Origin: Alphaproteobacteria bacterium
Lineage (GTDB): Bacteria; Pseudomonadota; Alphaproteobacteria; Paracaedibacterales; JAKBAR01
Assembly (NCBI GenBank): GCA_019745755.1
Contig: JAIESS010000112.1
Span: 1 to 15,771 of the forward strand
DNA length: 15,771 nucleotides
Reading direction: 5' to 3'
In this document: piece after piece, positions 7,162 to 14,656 of the stretch
Numbering within the stretch: the stretch's first letter is position 1
Layout: each line of letters starts with the position of its first letter
Position numbers and translations under genes: made by a program
The notes under the pieces: generated by a model
What the model was told of the DNA's origin: nothing
The model's database searches: none
What the model saw: the letters and a program-made list of their open reading frames with translations, nothing else

Positions 7162-7875
7162 ATGACTATGCCCACTGCGTCTTTGCAACAATTGCTTTTG
7201 CCACTGGATCATCCACGTCGTTATGAAGATGAGTTGATCTATGGCGCTGCCAATGCGGATGTGTGTGATTGGCTGTCCCATTATGATACATGGCCCCTTC
7301 AGCATGTCATGATTATAGGGCCTTCAAAATCAGGAAAAACAACGCTTGCTCAGCTAGCACAAAAGAAACATAATGTATTTCTCCTTTGTGGCGATGATAT
7401 AGCCTGTAATCCTCTCATTATTTCAGAGCTTCCTGCCTGTGATATTTTTCTTGATGATGCGGATAAAACACCTCAGGATTGGTTGTTTCATCTCTATAAC
7501 CACCAAAATCTTGGGGGACGTAAGCTCATTCTATTATCTGAAATTCATACAAATGAGTGGCATTGCACGACGCAGGATCTGGCATCACGGCTTAAGACAT
7601 TTTACCCCATGGTGATTCATACTATGGATGATCTTTTGGCGCAGCAATTGGCGTGCAAGCTTTTGTCCGGTCGAAGTATTGACTATGATATGGCCGCCGT
7701 GGATTATCTATGTATGCGCATCGATCGGTCTTACGCAGCTCTCTTTGATGTTATAGAGGGCTTGGATCATTTTCTTTTAAACAAGCACAAACGCCTCACC
7801 CTTCCTCAAGCGCGGGGATATCTTGAGAATTTATCTGCAAAAAATCCTTCCATCACACCGTATTTACAGGTATAG
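7162..7875 (+). CDS. hdaA: DnaA regulatory inactivator HdaA (DnaA-like AAA+ ATPase)
   Basis: HdaA binds the DNA-loaded sliding clamp and stimulates ATP hydrolysis by DnaA, preventing over-initiation of replication. The 237-residue protein begins with a clamp-binding hexapeptide QLLLPL at 10-15. It has a Walker A loop GPSKSGKTT at 53-61, Walker B DIFLDDAD at 94-101, a probable arginine finger in SRL at 142-144, and a sensor-2-like Arg at 189. The C-terminal DNA-binding domain of DnaA is absent, as expected for Hda. The start may be Met1 or Met3. It lies 12 bases after perM and 11 bases before a tRNA gene, suggesting one transcript. Similarity outside the motifs is moderate, but the clamp motif plus ATPase order is diagnostic. 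Confidence 0.9.
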   Translation: MTMPTASLQQLLLPLDHPRRYEDELIYGAANADVCDWLSHYDTWPLQHVMIIGPSKSGKTTLAQLAQKKHNVFLLCGDDIACNPLIISELPACDIFLDDADKTPQDWLFHLYNHQNLGGRKLILLSEIHTNEWHCTTQDLASRLKTFYPMVIHTMDDLLAQQLACKLLSGRSIDYDMAAVDYLCMRIDRSYAALFDVIEGLDHFLLNKHKRLTLPQARGYLENLSAKNPSITPYLQV

Positions 7876-7886
7876 TCTCTTCAATT

Positions 7887-7973
7887 GCCCTTGTGGCGGA
7901 ATTGGTAGACGCGGCAGACTCAAAATCTGTTATCTGTGAGGATGTGGGAGTTCGACTCTCCCCGAGGGCACCA
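7887..7973 (+). tRNA. tRNA-Leu, anticodon CAA
   Basis: The acceptor stem GCCCTTG pairs with CGAGGGC (one G-U), followed by an A discriminator and an encoded CCA. The anticodon arm GCAGA-CTCAAAA-TCTGT gives anticodon CAA, which reads UUG. The long variable arm (class II) and a GTTCGA-type T loop (TTCGACT) fit leucine. The gene starts 11 bases after hdaA, so it is probably processed from the perM-hdaA transcript. Confidence 0.97.
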
Positions 7974-7981
7974 TACACGCT

Positions 7982-8005
7982 TCCCCTGTTAACGATGGGG
8001 ATTTT
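7982..8005 (+). terminator. Weak hairpin after tRNA-Leu
   Basis: TCCCC and GGGGA form a 5-bp GC-rich stem around a 10-base loop containing GTTAAC, followed by TTTT. It could end the tRNA transcript, but the stem is short and prmA begins 30 bases later. Confidence 0.35.
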
Positions 8006-8034
8006 CATTCCACTTCATCCAAGATTGATAAACT

Positions 8035-8901
8035 ATGTGGCAAATCCTCATTAAGACGAAACGCGATCATTTAGAAAACCTCAGCACGTTAATTGAAGAT
8101 CAGTGCGTCACCACATCGTGGGTTGAGATTGAGGATCCTAATGCGGCGTGGGACTCTGAGGATTGGTTTATCGAAGGTCATATGCTTGAAGAGCCTGAAC
8201 AGACGGAACTTCAGATGAAAATTATTTTGGGGGCAAAGGCTTTTGGTATTCCTAGCCCAGAAGTGACAATTCAACCACTCCAAGAAACAAATTGGCTTGA
8301 GGATATGTGGGAAAAATTTCCCCCTCAAACGGTGGGTCCTTTTTTTGTTCATAGCAGTCATTATAAGGGCGATATTCCAACCGATAAGACAGCAATTATA
8401 TTGGATGCAGCAACAGCCTTTGGCAGCGGTGAACACGGCACAACAGCAGGATGCATGACAGCGCTGAGCGATCTTCTTTCTGAGAACCCCTGGCAAAAAC
8501 CCCTGGACCTTGGTTGTGGGTCTGGTATTCTCGCCATTGCAGCGACAAAACTTCACCCTGTCCCCATGCTTGCCATTGATAACGACGCTGAAGCTGTGCG
8601 TGTTACGCGGGCTAATGCGATCCTTAATGGTGTTGAACAGTATATCCAAGCAGAAGTAGGCGAAGGCCTCGCAGGTGTTACGGCGCAGTTTGATCTAATT
8701 ATTGCCAATATTTTGGCGACACCTCTGATACAGCTTGCCCCTGACATCTACACGCACCTTGATAATGGAGGGCATGTGATTTTATCAGGTCTTCTTGATT
8801 GGCAAGAGGAAGATGTTATAAAAGCATACAATGACCAAGGATTCATAAGTGTAAGGAACTACAACCTTAACCGCTGGATAACCCTCGTTTTGAGGAAATG
8901 A
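8035..8901 (+). CDS. prmA: Ribosomal protein L11 methyltransferase
   Basis: PrmA transfers methyl groups from SAM to ribosomal protein L11. The 288-residue product has an N-terminal substrate-recognition domain, the linker motif NWLEDMWEKFPP at 86-97, the family signature AFGSGEHGTT at 128-137, SAM-binding motif I DLGCGSGILA at 158-167, an acidic residue at the end of strand 2 (IDNDAEA) and NILATPL at 225-231. The ATG at 8035 lacks a clear ribosome binding site but no better in-frame start was seen. It follows tRNA-Leu in the same direction and ends 20 bases from the stop of the convergent comEC, with no hairpin in between, so transcripts from the two sides may overlap. Substrate SAM would come from the metK product. 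Confidence 0.96.
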   Translation: MWQILIKTKRDHLENLSTLIEDQCVTTSWVEIEDPNAAWDSEDWFIEGHMLEEPEQTELQMKIILGAKAFGIPSPEVTIQPLQETNWLEDMWEKFPPQTVGPFFVHSSHYKGDIPTDKTAIILDAATAFGSGEHGTTAGCMTALSDLLSENPWQKPLDLGCGSGILAIAATKLHPVPMLAIDNDAEAVRVTRANAILNGVEQYIQAEVGEGLAGVTAQFDLIIANILATPLIQLAPDIYTHLDNGGHVILSGLLDWQEEDVIKAYNDQGFISVRNYNLNRWITLVLRK

Positions 8902-8921
8902 GACGTACAAAACTTTACCCG

Positions 8922-10982
8922 CTATCCCCAAGGACGAGGATAAGTGGGATTGAGGGAGCTCACTAAAGGAGACTTCATCGAGGATCTTGTTTTATTAAGC
9001 CATACACCCATATTTTGATTTTTAAGGTCATTACGGTCAATAAGCCTATCCCCACGTTTACGTATATGGTTGGCTATATACCGTGGGAAATAGCCTTCCG
9101 TGATAAAAAGATGATCATCGGCATTATAGCATAGTTCATTTATAGCTTGTTTCGAAAGTTGACGTGGATCATGAATCAGCACAATGTGATCCAGACGCTG
9201 AATAGGCTCATCCCACAATGTGTTGTCTATAAGACCAAGATGTTTTTGCCACATACTTTTTTCAAACCACCCCTTTTTTGAAGATAAATAAAGAGTATTG
9301 TCCTTTTTATAAGCAATAACATTCTTGGAGATAAGAATATCCGGTGTTTGATCTATGCTAAAGCCAATAAAACCAGCAGCAATAAAAATGACACCAGCGT
9401 AGCGTATTTTTGTTTGCCATAAACATAGCCAAAGCCCCCCTGCAACACATAAAAGAAGCGTCCCAAGATGGGGCGATGGAATCATAATGGCTGCACCAGG
9501 AAGACTTGCTGTAAAGGAAGCGATGGCTTTTAAAAGAACAAGGCTTTTATCAAAAATATAGAAAATAGCCGTGCTTCCCCCAAAGATCAAGGATGTTGTG
9601 GCCATAAATGCTACGGGCATAATTAGCATACCGGTTAAAGGAATGGCAAGTGTATTCCCTAAAAGAGCTTGTAATGTAAAACGATTGAAAAAAAAGATTG
9701 TAAAGGGAGTTGTTGCAAGGGTTGCAACAATAGTTGTCATCATAATCCCTAAAAAATAGGTAAGACTTTTGCGAATAATACCTGAATGACGGTTCCACTT
9801 ATAAAGGAACGCCCATCCTACTTCGTAAAAAGCAACTAAAGCCACTAGTGCTGCAAAAGAGAGCTGAAAACTTGCGGATAAAAGACTTTCGGGGCGTATC
9901 ATAAGCACGATAAAGGCTGCAAAAGCAAGAAGACGCATAGAAATGACTTTTCTATCGATCATAATGGCTACCATGCCAAGACTCATCATGATAAACGCAC
10001 GTTGAACGGGATAGCCTGATCCTGAAATGAGCAAGTAGGCAAATGTGACAAGAACAACGACGTTTGCAGCTATTTTTTTGATGGGATAGCGTTCTGTGAT
10101 GGAAGAAAATAAGGCAAGGCTTCCTCGAATGAAGAAGAAAACAAAACCGCCAATAATGCTAAGATGGAGGCCTGAGATCGCCAAAATGTGAGCAATACCC
10201 GCATCGACAAATTCTTGACGTACCTTCTTATCAATGCGGGATCGATCGCCAGTGATAAGGGCAACGGCAATATTCCCCGTATCTTTGGGGAGGAGGGATA
10301 GTAGTTTATGAGTAAGCCTATTGCGATAATAGTGGATTTTTTCTTGAAAAATAGCTTCTTCACCATGTTTAAGACTCAAGATTTCCTTGACACTGCCCTG
10401 GACGGATAAGCCATCAAAGTAGGCTTGGCGCCGGAGATCAAGGCCCCCCATGTAGACAGGTCCATTAAAGGGAATAAGTGTTGCTTTTACCGTAATCAAT
10501 GAGCCAGGAACAAGGGTATTAATGTTCTGAGGCACTGGAGGTGCCATGGATTTTGCTATTTTAAGGCGGATTTTTTTGATGCGGCTCCATACAATGGCTG
10601 GATGACAGTTTGCCTCATTATTAAAGGTGAGATTATGCATAATGAGTCGCACAGAGTCGTCTTGATCCTCAATATCTAAAATCGTTCCGGTTACGGTGAG
10701 ATCCTTTAGAAACTCATCAATCATGTAGGTGTCAAGGACATGTGTGCGTGTAAAAGCAAGGCAAAAGCCAAGGCTACACCAAAGAAATGCATAAAGACTA
10801 TAACGTTTTAAGCTGATCGCATTAACGATAAATCCTAGAGTGCTTATAGAAAAAAGACCATAGATCCAATAAACAGAAGGTTCCGTAGGTAGATAAAAAT
10901 AAAGGCCAATACCCACGCCAAAGGCAACAGGAAGCCATAAAAACATGCGTGTCTGCGCCTCAGAAAAAATCATGCATGGCAC
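8922..10982 (-). CDS. comEC: ComEC/Rec2-family DNA uptake channel
   Basis: ComEC forms the inner-membrane channel that imports single-stranded DNA during natural transformation. The product is 686 residues from GTG at 10982, or 683 from ATG at 10973; neither has a clear ribosome binding site. The N terminus (FLWLPVAFGVGIGLYFYLP) matches alphaproteobacterial ComEC. A soluble region at about 90-210 follows, then the multi-helix Competence domain from about 235 with the signature GIAHILAISGLH at 262-273. The C-terminal region (from about 560) is the reduced alphaproteobacterial form; I see no HxHxDH metal motif of the beta-lactamase-like nuclease domain. No other competence genes lie nearby. The gene is convergent with prmA and follows the symporter gene with a 165-base gap. 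A short leader with two tiny frames precedes it. Confidence 0.92.
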   Translation of the reverse strand: MPCMIFSEAQTRMFLWLPVAFGVGIGLYFYLPTEPSVYWIYGLFSISTLGFIVNAISLKRYSLYAFLWCSLGFCLAFTRTHVLDTYMIDEFLKDLTVTGTILDIEDQDDSVRLIMHNLTFNNEANCHPAIVWSRIKKIRLKIAKSMAPPVPQNINTLVPGSLITVKATLIPFNGPVYMGGLDLRRQAYFDGLSVQGSVKEILSLKHGEEAIFQEKIHYYRNRLTHKLLSLLPKDTGNIAVALITGDRSRIDKKVRQEFVDAGIAHILAISGLHLSIIGGFVFFFIRGSLALFSSITERYPIKKIAANVVVLVTFAYLLISGSGYPVQRAFIMMSLGMVAIMIDRKVISMRLLAFAAFIVLMIRPESLLSASFQLSFAALVALVAFYEVGWAFLYKWNRHSGIIRKSLTYFLGIMMTTIVATLATTPFTIFFFNRFTLQALLGNTLAIPLTGMLIMPVAFMATTSLIFGGSTAIFYIFDKSLVLLKAIASFTASLPGAAIMIPSPHLGTLLLCVAGGLWLCLWQTKIRYAGVIFIAAGFIGFSIDQTPDILISKNVIAYKKDNTLYLSSKKGWFEKSMWQKHLGLIDNTLWDEPIQRLDHIVLIHDPRQLSKQAINELCYNADDHLFITEGYFPRYIANHIRKRGDRLIDRNDLKNQNMGVWLNKTRSSMKSPLVSSLNPTYPRPWG

Positions 10983-11034
10983 ATAAATAATTGAATATGT
11001 TCTTTCATTAGGATGTCAGAAAGCATTCCTGCAT
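10970..11034 (-). other. Two tiny overlapping leader frames before comEC
   Basis: On the minus strand, GAGGA precedes an ATG at 11034 that encodes MQECFLTS and stops at a TAATG junction. The second ATG (11008) encodes MKEHIQLFMCHA, and its TGA overlaps the comEC ATG at 10973 as ATGA. Such chained overlaps can couple translation. The peptides are short enough to arise by chance. Confidence 0.2.
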
Positions 11035-11147
11035 ACAAGTGTCCTCGCTGAGCTATTATTTTCCATAATTTATATTATCAGATAAATGTGTTCTCCTAAT
11101 AAATATCAAAGTGATTCATATATAAGTTATAAAATTTTTGAATTTAT

Positions 11148-12455
11148 TTATCCATGTTCTCCGATTTCTTGTGATTGGGATTTAATGTGGCTGCTTGTTC
11201 GAGTTCCTCGACCACTGATGGCTGTGGCTGCACAATTGCCATACACGTTAGCAAGAGTATCGAAGAAATCAATAATAGGATCGATAGCAACAAAAAGCGC
11301 AAAAACAGCACCAAGCGGAAGTCCAAGAGGATCAAGAACAATGGTAATCATTTGAAGTGCTAAAATGCCAACAGCGCCTGACGCTGCAAACGATGCCAAA
11401 ATAGCACTAAAAATAATGGCGATATAGGCACTAGGGGAGAGGGTGATGACAAAGATGTTTGCAATAAAAATTGTGCCAATAGTGTAAAAGCATATGGATC
11501 CATAGCGGCATGTTGTGTTTCCAAAGGGAATCACAAGATTTGTCATATCTTTATCAAAATAACGGCTCATACCTTCGATACACTTAGGGATACACGTGAA
11601 AGCAGAACGCGTTGATACTGCCATAAGACCAATATAGCTAAGAGATCTTATAACATCTGTAATGTGTGCTTTGGCGTAAAAACAAATAATCATAATAAAA
11701 AAGGTGATAAGTAAGGTCATGCTGAGACATAAAGCTATGACAAGTTTACCAAGTATGAGAATAGTGGAAAAACTAAAGGATGAAAATTGAGATGCTAAAA
11801 GAAAGAAAACACCAAAAGGTAAAAACTTAATAATTGTGTCATTCATGAGTGTGAACACGGGGAAAAATGTCTTGAGAATAGACGATCTGTCCATCCCATC
11901 CTTTGATTGCTTGTATCCCATGGCAGCGCCAAAAATAATTGAAAAGACAATGATTTGTAAGACAAAGCCTTGAGAAAGCGCTGAAAAAATATTACTGGGA
12001 ATGATACTGACAAGAAATTTTAGCATATTGGGGCTTGTATCAACCACAATAATATCTTTTGTTGTAATGTAGGCACCTGTCACATTTTCATTAGCGGCGA
12101 TAAGAGCGGAAATGGCAGGATTTTTTGTAAGCCCAATGCCTGGCTCGAATAATATACCAATGAGGGTGGAGAGAACCGCTGAGAGTAGAAGGAGAGCGAA
12201 AAGAGATGAAAATATTCTCCAGATTTTATCATTAGCGTGGGGGTGAGAGGTGATATTCGAAAGCCCTGTTGTGACAGTAATGATAATCACAGGGATCACA
12301 GAAAGCTGTAAAAAGCTCATATATATTTGAGCAAAAGGCTCGAGAGATTGTGAAAAATTTTTAAAGAATAATCCACAGACCACACCCCCGACAATACCTA
12401 CGAGAAACAGCCATTCATTAGAAAGGAGGGTGTTAAACGATAATTTCTTCATCAT
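11148..12455 (-). CDS. Divergent dicarboxylate/amino acid:cation symporter (DAACS family)
   Basis: This inner-membrane protein of 435 residues belongs to the glutamate/aspartate symporter (GltP/DctA) family. Family landmarks are the hairpin-1 STRSAFTCIP at 281-290, PFGNTT at 310-315 and the last helix IDPIIDFFDTLANVYGN at 391-407. Aligned by hand to GltPh, Asp390, Asp394, Thr398 and Asn401 are kept (392, 396, 400, 403). However, Arg397 is replaced by Asp399, Asp405 by Asn407, and the NMDGT motif by CRYGS at 316-320. These positions bind substrate and sodium, so substrate and coupling probably differ from glutamate transport. It begins with two ATG codons, 21 bases after the cyclase stop, and is the last gene of the three-gene operon. 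No good terminator follows. Confidence 0.88.
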   Translation of the reverse strand: MMKKLSFNTLLSNEWLFLVGIVGGVVCGLFFKNFSQSLEPFAQIYMSFLQLSVIPVIIITVTTGLSNITSHPHANDKIWRIFSSLFALLLLSAVLSTLIGILFEPGIGLTKNPAISALIAANENVTGAYITTKDIIVVDTSPNMLKFLVSIIPSNIFSALSQGFVLQIIVFSIIFGAAMGYKQSKDGMDRSSILKTFFPVFTLMNDTIIKFLPFGVFFLLASQFSSFSFSTILILGKLVIALCLSMTLLITFFIMIICFYAKAHITDVIRSLSYIGLMAVSTRSAFTCIPKCIEGMSRYFDKDMTNLVIPFGNTTCRYGSICFYTIGTIFIANIFVITLSPSAYIAIIFSAILASFAASGAVGILALQMITIVLDPLGLPLGAVFALFVAIDPIIDFFDTLANVYGNCAATAISGRGTRTSSHIKSQSQEIGEHG

Positions 12456-12476
12456 GGGCTCTCTACCATTATCTTT

Positions 12477-14654
12477 CTATTTATGTGTGAAAACGGTGAC
12501 ACCGTCCCAATCAAGGGGAGGAGGGTTAAGTTTGAGCTCCTTGCAGCGTTCAATATAAAGGGTTGTCGGGTAATCATGAGGATAAATTGCGTGAAGTTCC
12601 TCAAAAGCTGTGAGTGCTTCATCGAATTTTTGAATGGTATAGAGTCTAAATGCTTTTGTGAAAAGAAGGCTGAGTTGGCGTTCAGATTCACTTGGAAGGA
12701 GTGATGCATCACCTTTATTTTGCGCCATAAGCTCAAAAATTTTGAAGGGTTTTTTCTTCCCTTTCACTGTAATAATATCAAGGGGACGGAATAAAAAGCT
12801 TTCTTCTACTTCTTCGACAACTCTTTCACTGACAAGAACAAATGTGCCATAAGCTTTATTGAGTCCTTCTAAGCGAGATGCTGCATTCACGCCGTCACCC
12901 ATGACTGTATAATTCATTTTTTCTTGTGAACCAATAATACCCACCAGAACCTCATCGCGGTGGAGCCCCATGCGTGTGTGAAAAATGGGTTTGTCCTCAA
13001 GCTCCCACTGGCGGTTGAGCTCTACAAGTTTACGTTGACAAGAAAGGGCTGCATGACAAGCATGAAACGTTTGATCGCGATCATTAATAGGAGCGCCCCA
13101 AAAAGCCATAATCGCATCACCAATATATTTATCAATCGTTCCGCTTGATTCCGTGATAATGCGAGACAGTTCGTCCAAATATGTGGATAAATGCATAACA
13201 AGTTTTTCAGGAGACATTGTTTCTGAAATATTTGTAAAATTAGCAATGTCTGAGAAAAAGATCGTTAGTTCTTTTTTCTTTCCCCCAAGTTTTACTTCAC
13301 CGCCCTTTTGCAAGAGTTTTCTCACAAGGCTTTTGGGGACAAACTTACTAAAGGATGCCAAGCTGTTTTTCATGGATGCAAGGGATGAAAGCATCAGTTG
13401 AATTTCAAGAATGCTACTCTTTAAATGAAAGTCACCATCAATATCGAGATTTTGAATTTTTTGTGTTTCTCCCGCAACGGCAACAATGGGTCTGGAGATA
13501 CGTCGTGACAAAAGATAAATCAACATTGTCGAGATAACAAGTGACAGCAAAATCATAAAGAAAACATTATCGCGAATACTTTTCGCTGTGCCTAAAAAGT
13601 CATCGATAGGGACAACAATCCCAACAAGCCAATAATTATCCGTTTCATCAGGTAATTTTGTGAAGGATGCCAAATAAGATATGTTTTGGTAGTCAAACCG
13701 AAACTCTTCAGTATTATTTTCCTGAAAGAGGCGGTGAGCTTCCTTGATATGGTTGTCCTTGATTGAATCGATAGTGATAATTTCTTCACTGCGTGCATCC
13801 GTTGCAACGAGATGGCGCGGGTTGGACGATGCTACCAGCTGATCCCCTGCATTTAAAACAATGACGGAACCATTGGTCGATACCTTATTTTTTTGAAGAA
13901 AATGGGAGATGTCTTGTAATGATAAATCAATGCCCACAACACCAACATTCTCTCCTTGATTATCAGCGCTTGCATAGAGAGGTTTCGAGGCTGTTACGCC
14001 CGGAACATTTATAAAACTGAAATTATAAACGGATGACCAATTAAATTTCATTTTTTGTTCAGTTCTCATGTACCAAGGGCGTTTGCGTGCATCATAAACA
14101 AGGAATTCATTTTCTTCCTTGCTCACAATGCGTCCTTCGTCATCATAATATGTCCATATCTCTATGGGGTGTGTGGGGTTACTACGATCTTGATGTTGAC
14201 TTAAAAATTGAATGTTTTCTTGTAAAGACTTGTCAGGGGTTTTGACATATTTGGTGCCTTGATTCACACGCTCCATAGAAAAATAATTTCCATTTTTAAG
14301 AGCAATTTGTACAACTTTAAAATTTGGATTAAGTTTCAGTACTTGCATAAAGCTGAGGCGAAGACTCTCATCTTCCATAAATTTTGGATCTTGTGGTTTT
14401 ATAAAGGACTCCGAAATAGTGGTTGCAACGTGAGCGTCCCCTAAATAATTTGAGGTTTTTTCAACAATAGTTTCCGTCATTTGTTCAAGTAATTTTTGGG
14501 CAAAATCAATGCTGGATGCTTTTGTACCTTGATAAGTATAGACAAGGATGAAAACACTCGATGCGATAAAAAGAACAAGAAAGCTTGTCACAATATCAAA
14601 GCGTAACTTTCTTCGGTGAGTGGTATCTTTTATGCGATTTAAAAAATTAGCCAT
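12477..14654 (-). CDS. Membrane adenylate cyclase with dCache amino-acid-type sensor
   Basis: The 725-residue protein has a membrane segment at about 20-42, an extracytoplasmic double-Cache domain to about 350, a second membrane segment at about 363-383, a HAMP-like linker, a class III cyclase domain at about 460-640 and a TPR-like C-terminal tail ending in PPPLDWDGV. Catalytic residues are intact: metal ligands Asp469 (FFSDIANFT) and Asp513 (DKYIGDAIMAF), purine-specifying Lys509 and Thr583 (class IIIb, ATP-using), and Asn590/Arg594 (VNAASR). The dCache domain carries Tyr187-x4-Arg192-x-Trp194-Tyr195, Tyr210 and Asp243, the pattern of amino-acid-binding dCache sensors. It should turn an external ligand into cytoplasmic cAMP. 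The ATG lies 2 bases after the binding-protein stop, with its ribosome binding site (GGGAAGG) inside that gene, so the two are translationally linked. Confidence 0.93.
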   Translation of the reverse strand: MANFLNRIKDTTHRRKLRFDIVTSFLVLFIASSVFILVYTYQGTKASSIDFAQKLLEQMTETIVEKTSNYLGDAHVATTISESFIKPQDPKFMEDESLRLSFMQVLKLNPNFKVVQIALKNGNYFSMERVNQGTKYVKTPDKSLQENIQFLSQHQDRSNPTHPIEIWTYYDDEGRIVSKEENEFLVYDARKRPWYMRTEQKMKFNWSSVYNFSFINVPGVTASKPLYASADNQGENVGVVGIDLSLQDISHFLQKNKVSTNGSVIVLNAGDQLVASSNPRHLVATDARSEEIITIDSIKDNHIKEAHRLFQENNTEEFRFDYQNISYLASFTKLPDETDNYWLVGIVVPIDDFLGTAKSIRDNVFFMILLSLVISTMLIYLLSRRISRPIVAVAGETQKIQNLDIDGDFHLKSSILEIQLMLSSLASMKNSLASFSKFVPKSLVRKLLQKGGEVKLGGKKKELTIFFSDIANFTNISETMSPEKLVMHLSTYLDELSRIITESSGTIDKYIGDAIMAFWGAPINDRDQTFHACHAALSCQRKLVELNRQWELEDKPIFHTRMGLHRDEVLVGIIGSQEKMNYTVMGDGVNAASRLEGLNKAYGTFVLVSERVVEEVEESFLFRPLDIITVKGKKKPFKIFELMAQNKGDASLLPSESERQLSLLFTKAFRLYTIQKFDEALTAFEELHAIYPHDYPTTLYIERCKELKLNPPPLDWDGVTVFTHK

Positions 14655-14656
14655 TT

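Noticed and set aside
7887..7973. tRNA gene as an integration site for a genomic island
   Set aside because: No integrase, no direct repeat of the tRNA 3' end was noticed, and both sides are housekeeping genes.
8089..8649. 186-codon minus-strand frame within prmA
   Set aside because: It is antisense to an intact prmA with all motifs, and its product resembles nothing known.
8902..8921. Bidirectional terminator between prmA and comEC
   Set aside because: The 20-base gap contains no inverted repeat or T-run.
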